Positions 26,991 to 35,147 of a stretch of DNA of 64,000 nt are shown in pieces. The notes beneath the pieces are model-generated. The model did no database searches and had not been told where the DNA came from. It saw only the letters and a list, made by a program, of their open reading frames with translations. Origin of the DNA: Bacteroidota bacterium (GTDB taxonomy: Bacteria > Bacteroidota > Ignavibacteria > Palsa-1295); the NCBI GenBank assembly GCA_018266755.1, contig JAFDZW010000005.1:1749143-1813142 (forward strand), written 5' to 3'. How positions within the stretch are numbered: the stretch's first letter is position 1; each line of letters begins with the position of its first letter. The position numbers and the translations under genes were made by a program.

Positions 26991-27119
26991 GTGGCGGTGA
27001 GCGCCGCACCACTAACCGATCGTGACCGCAAATTCCGATTCCTACTCGTAGGGATCGGAATTTGGGTTTTTGTGATATTCCTTTTCCTTGCCTTTGTAAT
27101 CTTTGTGGATTGGCATTAG
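26991..27119 (+). CDS. Possible 42-residue single-pass membrane protein
   Basis: Frame GTG 26991 to TAG 27117-27119; GGAG at 26985-26988 lies just upstream, better spaced for a GTG at 26997. The product has a polar, basic N-terminus (LTDRDRKFRF) and one strong membrane helix (GIGIWVFVIFLFLAFVIFVD). Position directly after two oxidase subunits fits a small oxidase accessory protein. Against it, the same DNA contains a terminator-like hairpin with a T-run, and T-rich DNA naturally encodes hydrophobic residues. Both readings remain open. Confidence 0.4.
   Translation: MAVSAAPLTDRDRKFRFLLVGIGIWVFVIFLFLAFVIFVDWH
27029..27071 (+). terminator. Strong hairpin with T-run after the oxidase genes
   Basis: CAAATTCCGAT at 27029-27039 pairs exactly with ATCGGAATTTG at 27054-27064; inner CCTA/TAGG extends it around a CTCG loop, and TTTTT sits at 27067-27071. 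Looks like the terminator of the cox unit, although it lies inside the possible small gene. Confidence 0.75.
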
Positions 27120-27254
27120 CCCGATACTTACGCTCCTCTGACACACAGGGTTCTATAAAACTCTTATTATCAATAGCTTACGAAGAACGTTTTCCTCCAA
27201 GCCGATAGTATTTCGTCTATACCCCAAAAAAAATTAAAGATTTTTTGCGTCTTG

Positions 27255-27286
27255 CTTGCACGGTGGGGAAAAATGTGCTATATTTG
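27255..27286 (+). promoter_or_regulatory. dcw promoter upstream of mraZ
   Basis: CTTG at 27255-27258 and TATATTTG at 27279-27286 with a 20-base gap match the Bacteroidota promoter pattern. Transcription would start near 27291-27294, directly at the MraZ-type boxes. Confidence 0.7.
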
Positions 27287-27297
27287 TATCCAAGAAG

Positions 27298-27312
27298 TGG
27301 GAGAAAGTGGGA
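27298..27312 (+). promoter_or_regulatory. MraZ operator (paired TGGGA boxes)
   Basis: TGGGA at 27298-27302 and TGGGA at 27308-27312 with exactly 5 bases between them, within a 10-base direct repeat AAGTGGGAG. In other bacteria MraZ binds TGGGN repeats with 5-base spacers in front of its own gene. The boxes lie at the predicted transcription start, so repression of the cluster by MraZ is likely. Confidence 0.7.
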
Positions 27313-27464
27313 GCGCCTAGATTATTGTAAGAAGTGGCTTAGAGTGAGGGGGCAAAGATACTCTGAGCACGGCTTGGGGGTGTTCCCACTCCCGCTCTTG
27401 TTTTTGAAAGGATACACCGCTTGCCCCGGCGGAAAAGAGCAGGAGGGCTCGCCAAGGGCGGACA

Positions 27465-27926
27465 ATGTCGTCATTCAAAGGTAGCGATATTTATTCGGTT
27501 GACGCAAAGGGACGGGTTTCGATCCCCTCTAAAATGCGTCGCAACATTTCTCCGGAGGCCAATTCGACCTTCGTGGTGACTCGTGGTCTCGAGAAATGTC
27601 TGTATGGCTATCCGCTGGATGAATGGCACAAGCTCGAAACGAGCATCAAGGCACTCAATCAGACGAGCGAAGAAGACCGGTTCTCCATGAGGATGCTGTT
27701 GCAATACAGCGAAGAACTTGCCCTCGACGGCCAGTTTCGGATCCTCATCCCCCGTAGTTTACTCGATTATGCCGAGATCAAGAAAGAAGTCTATATCATC
27801 GGCGTACTCGACCATATCGAACTCTGGGACCCGGCCAACTTCAAGCGCTACATCGATTCGATGAAGAAAAGCTACGAGACCGTCGCCGAATCGGTACTCG
27901 GTTTGCGCGCTTCGGAACCGAGCTAA
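27465..27926 (+). CDS. mraZ: Transcriptional regulator MraZ
   Basis: 153 residues with two SpoVT/AbrB-like repeats: IYSVDAKGRVSIPSKMRR at the N-terminus and ELALDGQFRILIPRSLLDYA in the second half, each with a DNA-contacting Arg. First gene of the dcw cluster, as in most bacteria. Forms a ring-shaped oligomer that binds TGGGN boxes in its promoter; such boxes are at 27298-27312. Confidence 0.96.
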   Translation: MSSFKGSDIYSVDAKGRVSIPSKMRRNISPEANSTFVVTRGLEKCLYGYPLDEWHKLETSIKALNQTSEEDRFSMRMLLQYSEELALDGQFRILIPRSLLDYAEIKKEVYIIGVLDHIELWDPANFKRYIDSMKKSYETVAESVLGLRASEPS

Positions 27927-28083
27927 CCTGCGGCGACTGCCCAAGGCAGCCGGCAATCCTTTCTACACAATTTTCACTGGTGGGTTCATTGACAACGAGA
28001 ATGCGGCTGCGCGTATTGTGCACACGGGAATGTGCTCCGGATACATGCACCTACGGCCGTTGCATTCTCATACCGCTTCCGGC

Positions 28084-29025
28084 GTGAACGAATCGGCATA
28101 CCACATTCCCGTCCTTGCGGACGAAGCCGTCGCCTCGCTCGTCACACGAGCGGATGGCACCTACGTGGATGCGACACTCGGCGGAGGCGGATATGCCGAA
28201 CGGATACTCGGCAAGCTTGCCGCACACGGCAGGCTGTTCGCATTCGAGACCGACCCGGCCGCCATTGATTTCGCTCGCCGACGCCTTGAGCGTTTCGGCA
28301 TGATGTTGACGATCGTCCGCGAGAATTTCGGCACGCTCCGCGATTCTCTCGAACGCTCCGGCATCCGGACCATCGATGGCATCGTCTACGACCTCGGCGT
28401 TTCGAGCCATCAACTCGATACGACGAGCATCGGCCTGAGCTACCGGACCGAAAGCGAACTCGATATGCGCCTCGATCCGCGGCTTGGTGTCTCAGCACGG
28501 GATATCATCCGCGATTACACCGAGGCAGAGCTTACACACATATTCAAGGAGTATGGTGAAGAGCCGCTTGCGAAGCGCATTGCGTATCGCATCGCGAAAC
28601 GCCGAAGCGCGGCGCCGATCGTTACGACGACAGAGCTTGCGCAGATAGCCGGTGAAGGCATTCGAGAGGACAAGCGAAATGCGGTCCTGTCGCGCATCTT
28701 CCAGGCGCTTCGCATCGAGGTGAACGACGAACTCGGCAATCTGCGCCGTTCGATACTCGACGCAATCGATCTGCTCGGCTCCGGCGGGCGGATTGTAGTG
28801 GTGAGCTACCACTCGCTCGAGGACCGTATCGTCAAAGAGATCTTTACTCGAGAGGCACGCCCCAAGGCTGAAGCGGGTACGCTTGCATCGCTGCGCGATG
28901 CGACCGACCTCTCGAAAGCGCGACTGCGGCTCGTGGTACCGAAGCCCGTCGTTGCGTCGGACGAAGAAGTGGCGCGCAATGTCCGTGCCCGAAGCGCCAA
29001 GATGCGCATCGCAGAAAAAGTGTAG
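28084..29025 (+). CDS. rsmH: 16S rRNA (cytosine(1402)-N(4))-methyltransferase
   Basis: 313 residues from GTG 28084, which gives the usual short N-terminus before YHIPVLADEAV; ATG 28045 or GTG 28018 would lengthen it. SAM-binding motif DATLGGGGYAE, the family-specific insert, and YHSLEDRIVKEIF near the end are present. Methylates N4 of C1402 in the ribosomal P site. Second dcw gene, as usual after mraZ. Confidence 0.95.
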   Translation: MNESAYHIPVLADEAVASLVTRADGTYVDATLGGGGYAERILGKLAAHGRLFAFETDPAAIDFARRRLERFGMMLTIVRENFGTLRDSLERSGIRTIDGIVYDLGVSSHQLDTTSIGLSYRTESELDMRLDPRLGVSARDIIRDYTEAELTHIFKEYGEEPLAKRIAYRIAKRRSAAPIVTTTELAQIAGEGIREDKRNAVLSRIFQALRIEVNDELGNLRRSILDAIDLLGSGGRIVVVSYHSLEDRIVKEIFTREARPKAEAGTLASLRDATDLSKARLRLVVPKPVVASDEEVARNVRARSAKMRIAEKV

Positions 29026-29035
29026 GATACAACCT

Positions 29036-29488
29036 GTGGCGGAGATCGCATACATACCTCGTTCCCGATCCGGAGCAGAACGCACCGTGCTTGGCGCACC
29101 GCCAAATTCGGCACGCGCGGCCGCTGCACATGCAGCAGCACCGGTTCACGACGAGCCGATCGCCGCGAAGCCAAAGGCACCGAAGAAGAATGCCGAATCG
29201 CTCGACAAAGTCGTCGGCCGCATCCCGACGCTCTACGTCATCATCTTCGCTGCAATCGTCACGCTCTGCGCCGTGCTCATCATCTGGAACACGCTGCAGG
29301 TCAACCGACTGACGCTCGAGAAAGCGCAACTCGATTCCGAGATCGAACAGGCACGCCAACGTATCATCAAGTTGAAAGCGCAGGAGATGCAACTCTCCGC
29401 ATCCGACCGCATCCGCCAGATCGCCAAGACGAAGTTCGGGATGGTCGAATCGGATGGCATTAACGAAGTAGTAGTACCGACACAATAG
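29036..29488 (+). CDS. ftsL: FtsL-like cell division protein
   Basis: 150 residues from GTG 29036, with AGGAT 5-9 bases upstream. A basic, Ala-rich cytoplasmic part of about 60 residues leads to one membrane helix (LYVIIFAAIVTLCAVLIIW) and a periplasmic coiled coil with Leu heptads (NRLTLEKAQLDSEIEQARQR). FtsL/DivIC-type proteins join FtsQ and FtsB to activate FtsWI. Weak sequence conservation is normal for the family; position between rsmH and ftsI supports the call. Confidence 0.82.
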   Translation: MAEIAYIPRSRSGAERTVLGAPPNSARAAAAHAAAPVHDEPIAAKPKAPKKNAESLDKVVGRIPTLYVIIFAAIVTLCAVLIIWNTLQVNRLTLEKAQLDSEIEQARQRIIKLKAQEMQLSASDRIRQIAKTKFGMVESDGINEVVVPTQ

Positions 29489-29508
29489 CAGAGGACGATA
29501 GCCCCCGC

Positions 29509-31875
29509 GTGCGCGAACCACACGACGCATATAACAACTCTTCATACGGACATCGCCCCCCGATGCGAGCATCGGAGGGCGCTTCGTCCGTTAATAGGGG
29601 TCGTCCCGGAGCCTTCTCCGTCGGTGGTGATCACGCCCATAACGAAGCCTCCTCTGCGAAACAAGCATGGCATCAACGCCTCATCGAGCGCTTCTTCGCC
29701 GTACCCGAGGCGAAGGATCCGATGGCGAGCAACGCGAGGCTCTATCTCATCCTCGGCGTCTTCCTGCTCGGCTTTCTTGCCGTGACGTTCAAGCTCTTCA
29801 AGGTGCAGGTGCTCGATCATGACGAGTTCTCAGAAGCCGCGAACAGTCAGTACAAGATGCAGGTGGTGATCCCCGCCCGTCGCGGCGTCATAACCGACCG
29901 CAACGGTATCATCCTCGCATCGAACTCGTTCGTCGTGAAGTTCGCTGTCGATCCGAAAGAGATCAAAAACAAGCCGGCGCTTGCCGCGGCGTTCTCGTCC
30001 GTGTTCAACAAGCCGAAGGAATATTACACATCGATCCTTAACGACACGAGCCGCCGCTACATCGTGGTCGAACGTGAAGTGCCGATCGACGTCGCTGCGA
30101 AACTCGATAATATCAAAGAACACGGCCTGATCCGTGAAACCGACGAACGCCGTGCATACGCATTCGGTGGTCGTGCGTCACATATCCTCGGCTTTTCCAG
30201 TAAGGACGGCCGCGGACTCGCCGGCCTCGAACTCTTCGACGATAAGATCTTACACGGCAAGGACGGCTATAGCGTCATGCAACGTGACGGCCGCGGACGT
30301 CCCAGGCCGGATGTCGATTACGACCAGGTCCCTGCCTCCAACGGCGACGACCTCACGCTCACGATCGACGAAAGTATTCAGGCAACGACCGAGAACGCAC
30401 TGCACGCTGGCGTAGAGAAAGCTGCTGCCGAAGCGGGTATTGCCATCGTCATGAATCCGCGCACCGGAGAGATCCTCTCGATGGCGAACGTGCCTGACTT
30501 CAACCCGAACGACTTCTTCTCGGCGACGAACGAACAGCTTCGCAATCGTGCCATCACCGATGCGTTCGAGCCGGGTTCGACAATGAAGGTTCTTACAGCC
30601 GCGATCGCCCTCGAGGAAAAAGCATGGAAACCCGAAGACAAGATCGACGCGCACGGCGGTACATGGGAGATCGAAGGTGGTGCGAAGATTCGCGACACGC
30701 ATCCATACGGCATACTTACCTTCCGCCAGGCGCTTGAGAAATCGAGCAATGTCTGCTTTGCGCAGATCTCCGACCGGCTCGAACGTCGGCGCTTCTACAA
30801 GTACATGCGCGACTTCGGCATGAGCGTACTCACGGGCATCGATCTTCCGGGCGAGATCCCCGGCAGCATGCATAAGCCAAGCCGTTGGAGTGGAAATTCG
30901 AAACGCTACATCGCTTTCGGTTATGAGATGACTGCCACGCCCATCCAACTCGCAACTGCATACGGCGCCATCGCCAACGGAGGCGTGATGATGAAGCCGT
31001 ACATCGTATCGAAGCGCAAGACGGCAAGCGGTGAGGTCATCGAAACTCAACCGCAGGAGCTTCGCCGCATCGTCAGCGAGCAGACGTGCAAAACCCTCAC
31101 CGACCTCATGCGCGGTGTCGTCGATTCCGGTACGGCGACGATGTGTAAAATCAAAGGTGTTACGATCGCCGGCAAAACAGGTACAGCGCAGCAGCTTGTC
31201 AACGGGCATTACTCGAAAGAGCACTATACGTCCACCTTCATCGGCTTCTTCCCGGCCGAGAACCCTCAGTGGGAAGTACTCGTGATCTTGCGCTCACCGC
31301 ACAACGGCTACTACGGCGGCGCCGTCAGCGGCCCGATCTTCCGCGAGATCGCAATGTCCATCCTCGAACAGAACGGCAAACTTCCGATCGATGCCCGCGC
31401 GAACACACCAGTCATGGCAGCGAACGCTCCGCAGGAAGGCGGCGCACTCGAAATCGAAGGGACCGTCGTGAGAACGAAGGACCGCGACGATCAGGCGGTC
31501 GATCGCGATATGCCTGACGTGCGCGGCTTGCCGCTTGATCTGGCGCGTCGCGTACTCATCTCAGAAGGATTTTCCGTCGGCAAAGCCGACGAGACCGGCG
31601 TGGTAGAACGCGCCGAACGATTTGGTAGTGATTCCGTGCGGCTTATCACCCGCGCAGCGAATGGCGATGATACACAGCTCACCGGCGGACTCGCGTCCGC
31701 CATCGAGACCCCCGATTTTCGGGGCATGCCGGTCGCTCGCGCGATGAAGTTCGCCGCAGCGTCAAATGTCAGGGTACAGTTCGTCGGCGACGGCAAAGTC
31801 GTCCGCCAGACACCGGACCCCGGCGCGAAGCTCGAAACACGGAATGCTACTGTGACGCTCTTTGGTGACGAATAG
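29509..31875 (+). CDS. ftsI: Division-specific peptidoglycan transpeptidase (PBP3) with C-terminal PASTA repeats
   Basis: 788 residues from GTG 29509 (ATG 29563 possible). Cytoplasmic N-terminus, membrane helix ILGVFLLGFLAVTFKLFKV, PBP dimer domain (RGVITDRNG), transpeptidase domain with active-site GSTMK (Ser about 357), SSN at about 412-414 and KTGT at about 556. Two PASTA domains end the protein (DMPDVRGLPLDLARRVLISE; DFRGMPVARAMKFAAAS). Crosslinks septal peptidoglycan with FtsW. PASTA tails on FtsI occur in Bacteroidota and Gram-positives but not in E. coli. Confidence 0.95.
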   Translation: MREPHDAYNNSSYGHRPPMRASEGASSVNRGRPGAFSVGGDHAHNEASSAKQAWHQRLIERFFAVPEAKDPMASNARLYLILGVFLLGFLAVTFKLFKVQVLDHDEFSEAANSQYKMQVVIPARRGVITDRNGIILASNSFVVKFAVDPKEIKNKPALAAAFSSVFNKPKEYYTSILNDTSRRYIVVEREVPIDVAAKLDNIKEHGLIRETDERRAYAFGGRASHILGFSSKDGRGLAGLELFDDKILHGKDGYSVMQRDGRGRPRPDVDYDQVPASNGDDLTLTIDESIQATTENALHAGVEKAAAEAGIAIVMNPRTGEILSMANVPDFNPNDFFSATNEQLRNRAITDAFEPGSTMKVLTAAIALEEKAWKPEDKIDAHGGTWEIEGGAKIRDTHPYGILTFRQALEKSSNVCFAQISDRLERRRFYKYMRDFGMSVLTGIDLPGEIPGSMHKPSRWSGNSKRYIAFGYEMTATPIQLATAYGAIANGGVMMKPYIVSKRKTASGEVIETQPQELRRIVSEQTCKTLTDLMRGVVDSGTATMCKIKGVTIAGKTGTAQQLVNGHYSKEHYTSTFIGFFPAENPQWEVLVILRSPHNGYYGGAVSGPIFREIAMSILEQNGKLPIDARANTPVMAANAPQEGGALEIEGTVVRTKDRDDQAVDRDMPDVRGLPLDLARRVLISEGFSVGKADETGVVERAERFGSDSVRLITRAANGDDTQLTGGLASAIETPDFRGMPVARAMKFAAASNVRVQFVGDGKVVRQTPDPGAKLETRNATVTLFGDE

Positions 31876-31887
31876 CAGGGCACACCT

Positions 31888-31915
31888 GTCATTCTGAGCG
31901 AAGCGAAGAATCCCT
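31888..31915. repeat. GTCATTCTGAGC-family repeat, single arm
   Basis: GTCATTCTGAGC followed by GAAGCGAAGAATCCCT, the same elements as at 3189-3270 but without the second arm. Lies in the 170-base gap between ftsI and murE; nothing else is recognised there. Confidence 0.75.
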
Positions 31916-32045
31916 GTCCACAAGACGAGACGCTTCGGACGCAGCTCAGGCGGACACACAACCCTGGCGGCTATCACCGCACCGAAGTTATGTCGGATGC
32001 ATTTTTCAGTGAACGCATCCGTTCAAAAGCCCCGTTCTTTGAAAA

Positions 32046-33578
32046 ATGAGATTCAGTGAGCTCACGCGGCAACGAGAGGTCGGCGTCCTCGCCTTAACAG
32101 GCTTGCAGGACGCCGATCTCTCCGACCCGCAATACGACTCTCGCGCCGTCAAACCCGGCTCGACGTTCTTCGCTATCAAAGGATTTCAGACCGATGGTCA
32201 TCGCTTCATTGCCGATGCCATCGCTCGCGGTGCGACCGTCATCGTGCTCGAGGATGCCGATGCATTCTCCGAAGCCGATGCTGCCAGCGCCAATGTCTCG
32301 CGCCTTCTTGTATCGAGCGCGCGCAAAGCGCTCGCCATCATCTCGGAAGAAGCCTTCGGTTCGCCTTCGCAGAAGCTACGGCTTATCGGCGTTACGGGTA
32401 CGAACGGCAAGACCACTACGACGAACGTCATTCGTCAGTTCTTGGAGCTTCGCGGCGAGAAGGTTGGATTGATCGGCACACTTGGCGCATATATCGGAAG
32501 CGAATCACTCGGCGGCACGCTCACGACGCCGGAATCGCGCGATCTGTCCGCAATGCTTCGGCAGATGGTTGACAGTGGTGTCACGACCTGCGTCATGGAG
32601 GTCAGCTCCATCGCCGTCGAACTCGAACGAACCGCTGCACTTGATTTTGACATCGCCGTCTTCACCAACCTGACGCAAGATCACCTCGACTTCCACAAGA
32701 CGATGGAAGCATACGCGTCAGCCAAACAGAAATTGTTCACCGGGCTCAAACCGAATGCGGTTGCGATCACGAATGCCGACGATGAGTACGGCGCATTCAT
32801 GATCGAGAACACCAGCGCGAACGCGCACTCGTATGGCCAGCATGACGGCTCGCGCTTTGGCAGCGCTGACATTCTCGCGAGCAACGTCGAGTATTCGCTT
32901 CGCGGCACCAGCTTCAACGTAGCGAAGCGCTACAGCGATGAGGAAGCAGTCATCGCTTCGCAGCTCGTCGGCGAGTTTAACGTCGAGAACATGCTCGCTG
33001 CGATCAGCGCATTATACTTTGGCGTAGAAGGATGCACGCTGTCCGTCCTTGCAGAACTCAGTTCGCAGATCCGCCCCGTGCATGGGCGATTCGAGCAGAT
33101 CGAGCTACCGGGCGATAGTGTCGCCATCGTGGACTATGCGCATACACCGGATGCCCTGGAGAATGTTCTCAAAACGATCCGCTCGCTTGCACCACATTCG
33201 ACCGTGACAACGATCTTCGGTTGTGGCGGCGACCGCGACCGCACCAAGCGTCCGCTCATGGGGGCGATCGCAGAGCGGTATTCCGATGAAGTGATCGTCA
33301 CCAACGACAACCCTCGCACCGAAGACCCGAAGGCGATCGCGGACGAGATCCTGACCGGATTTCGATCGCCGAAGAAGGCAGTCGTCGTGCTCGATAGGGC
33401 GCAAGCCATTCGCCGTGCCATACTCAGCTCGCAAGGCGACAGCGTGATCCTCATCGCCGGCAAAGGCCATGAGGATTATCAGATCGTCGGCAAAGAGAAG
33501 CGGCACTTCGACGACCGCGAACAGGTGCTCGAGGTTCGGGAGATGCTCTCTCCGATGTCATTGCGAGGAGGGCAGTAG
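32046..33578 (+). CDS. murE: UDP-MurNAc-tripeptide synthetase (meso-DAP adding)
   Basis: 510 residues. N-terminal UDP-MurNAc-dipeptide domain (YDSRAVKPGSTFFAIKG), ATP-binding GVTGTNGKTTTT near residue 118, the carbamylated Lys in YASAKQKLF, and the specificity motif DNPR at 421-424, which recognises meso-diaminopimelate. The last residues (MSLRGGQ) are encoded by an intergenic palindrome that runs into the gene, so the natural C-terminus may have been shorter or different. Cytoplasmic Mur ligase. Confidence 0.95.
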   Translation: MRFSELTRQREVGVLALTGLQDADLSDPQYDSRAVKPGSTFFAIKGFQTDGHRFIADAIARGATVIVLEDADAFSEADAASANVSRLLVSSARKALAIISEEAFGSPSQKLRLIGVTGTNGKTTTTNVIRQFLELRGEKVGLIGTLGAYIGSESLGGTLTTPESRDLSAMLRQMVDSGVTTCVMEVSSIAVELERTAALDFDIAVFTNLTQDHLDFHKTMEAYASAKQKLFTGLKPNAVAITNADDEYGAFMIENTSANAHSYGQHDGSRFGSADILASNVEYSLRGTSFNVAKRYSDEEAVIASQLVGEFNVENMLAAISALYFGVEGCTLSVLAELSSQIRPVHGRFEQIELPGDSVAIVDYAHTPDALENVLKTIRSLAPHSTVTTIFGCGGDRDRTKRPLMGAIAERYSDEVIVTNDNPRTEDPKAIADEILTGFRSPKKAVVVLDRAQAIRRAILSSQGDSVILIAGKGHEDYQIVGKEKRHFDDREQVLEVREMLSPMSLRGGQ

Positions 33579-33665
33579 CCCGACGAAGCAATCTAAGACC
33601 TCGAACGTGACTTGTACTTGGAGTTCTTAGATTGCTACGGTCGCTGAAGCGACCTTGCAATGACA
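33556..33665. repeat. Large palindromic repeat (TGTCATTGCGAGG family) overlapping murE 3' end
   Basis: TGTCATTGCGAGG at the left is inverted near the right end (TGCAATGACA), and inner AGCAATCTAAGA/TCTTAGATTGCT arms are perfect. The left arm supplies the last codons and the stop of murE. The type of sequence is distinct from the GTCATTCTGAGC family. Confidence 0.8.
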
Positions 33666-33687
33666 CCACACCATCACCATTTGCTCC

Positions 33688-35082
33688 GTGAATTTTACCG
33701 TTAGCGACCTGCTCAGCGCGCCGCATGTGCGTGCTATTGGATTTGAGAGCCTCACCGAACGCACCCGATTCTCATCAGTCTCGACCGATTCGCGCCAGTG
33801 CGGCAAGGGGGATCTCTTCATCGCATTGCGTGGCGAGACGTTCGACGGGCATGATTTTCTTGCGCAGATCGCGAAGCAAGGTGCTGCTGCTGCAGTAGTC
33901 GATGCGAAGTGGTACCGCACTCATGCGAGAAAGACTCCAAGGAAGCTGCCCTTGCTGGTCGTGCGCGATACACTGACGGCATATGGCGACCTTGCGCAGA
34001 TCTACCGAAATAAGTTTAGCATCCCGATCCTGCTCGTTGCAGGATCGAATGGCAAGACAACGACGAAAGATGTAACGAGCTATGTCCTCGGAACGTCGTT
34101 CACACTCCTAAAGACAGAAGCGAATTATAACAATCACGTTGGCTTGCCACGGATGCTGTTTTTGCTCACGCCCAAGCACAAGCTCGCCGTGCTCGAGATC
34201 GGGACGAATCATCCCGGCGAGATCGCCCGCCTGACCGAGATCGCGATGCCCACGCACGGCATCATCACGAACATCGGCCGCGAACATCTGGAATTCTTCA
34301 AGAACCTCGCGGGTGTCGCCAAGGAAGAGACGGCGCTCTTCCGTGCACTTGATGCAGCCGGCGGTACGGCGTTCGTCAACCTCGACGACAAGTACCTTGC
34401 CCCATCCACGAAGCGCTTCGGCAAACGAGCCGTCACCTTCGCGACAAAAGGAAAAGCACAGGTCACGGCACGCGACAGAGGCTTTGCAACGAACGGTAAG
34501 CGTCTGGTCGATCTCACGATCGGGAAACAAACGATCAAGCTCAAGACCAATATCGTTGCAGAGTATGCACCGTCTCTCATCGCTTCGGTCGCTTCGGTTG
34601 CGAAGGAGTTCGGCATCCCAAATGCGAAGATCAAGTCGAGGATCGAATCATACAAGCCGCATTCGAAGCGGATGGAGATGATCACTCTGCCGAACGGCGT
34701 GCTCGTGATCAACGATTGTTACAACGCGAACCCTGAGTCATTCGCCGCAGCGCTCGAAACGCTGAAGCGAATTCCGGCGAAGGGCAAGAAGTATGTTGTC
34801 GCCGGAGATATGTTCGAGCTCGGCGATACATCAACGAGCGAGCATACCAAGCTCGGCGCGTTCATCGGCACGTACCGCTTCGACGGGCATTACTTCACCG
34901 GCAAGGCCATGAAGCATGCGTTCGCTGCATTGCTCAAAAAGCGCAAGAGCGCCACGGCGACGTATTCGGATTCGAAAGCTGGCATTGCTGAGGACTTGCG
35001 ATCGCTGCTCAAACGCGGCGATGTCATTCTTCTCAAAGGCTCGCGCGGAATGAAGATGGAAGACGTGCTTGCGAAATTATGA
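33688..35082 (+). CDS. murF: UDP-MurNAc-tripeptide:D-Ala-D-Ala ligase
   Basis: 464 residues from GTG 33688. Mur ligase layout: DSRQCGKGDLFIALRGETFD at the N-terminus, P-loop AGSNGKTTTKD, central GTNHPGEIARLTEIAMP and C-terminal VINDCYNANPESFAAAL (strongly MurF-specific). Adds D-Ala-D-Ala to the tripeptide. The gene is somewhat richer in Lys than neighbours, an observation without a clear meaning. Confidence 0.95.
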   Translation: MNFTVSDLLSAPHVRAIGFESLTERTRFSSVSTDSRQCGKGDLFIALRGETFDGHDFLAQIAKQGAAAAVVDAKWYRTHARKTPRKLPLLVVRDTLTAYGDLAQIYRNKFSIPILLVAGSNGKTTTKDVTSYVLGTSFTLLKTEANYNNHVGLPRMLFLLTPKHKLAVLEIGTNHPGEIARLTEIAMPTHGIITNIGREHLEFFKNLAGVAKEETALFRALDAAGGTAFVNLDDKYLAPSTKRFGKRAVTFATKGKAQVTARDRGFATNGKRLVDLTIGKQTIKLKTNIVAEYAPSLIASVASVAKEFGIPNAKIKSRIESYKPHSKRMEMITLPNGVLVINDCYNANPESFAAALETLKRIPAKGKKYVVAGDMFELGDTSTSEHTKLGAFIGTYRFDGHYFTGKAMKHAFAALLKKRKSATATYSDSKAGIAEDLRSLLKRGDVILLKGSRGMKMEDVLAKL

Positions 35083-35143
35083 ATGAGAAATTAGGAATGA
35101 GGAATTACATTTCTCATTCATGATTCCTAATTACTAATTACCC
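35083..35143. repeat. AT-rich inverted repeat between murF and mraY
   Basis: Segments ATGAATGAGAAATTAGGAAT and its near-inverse ATTTCTCATTCATGATTCCTAATTAC face each other in a 65-base gap, so the transcript could fold into an AU-rich hairpin. A similar AT-rich string (TTTTCAATTCTCAATTTCC) is in the murD-ftsW gap. Also a possible transcription-attenuation site. Confidence 0.55.
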
Positions 35144-35147
35144 TACC

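Larger units (their letters stand above)
27120..27464 (+). other. Promoter and 5' leader of the dcw cluster
   Basis: No gene is seen. It contains the promoter (27255-27286), two MraZ-type boxes (27298-27312) and a leader of roughly 170 bases. Possible leader pairing: AGTGGGA (in either box) with TCCCACT at 27384-27390, and GAGC/GCTC at 27437-27440/27447-27450 with AGGAGG in the loop. AAGG at 27454-27457 is the likely ribosome site for mraZ. Confidence 0.5.

Noticed and set aside
27290..27464. RNase P RNA or another known structured RNA in the mraZ leader
   Set aside because: No conserved RNase P, tmRNA or riboswitch core was recognised; the pairings seen are short.
33556..33665. Intrinsic terminator after murE
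   Set aside because: The palindrome is long, lacks a T-run, and murF follows in the same cluster; it fits a dispersed repeat better.
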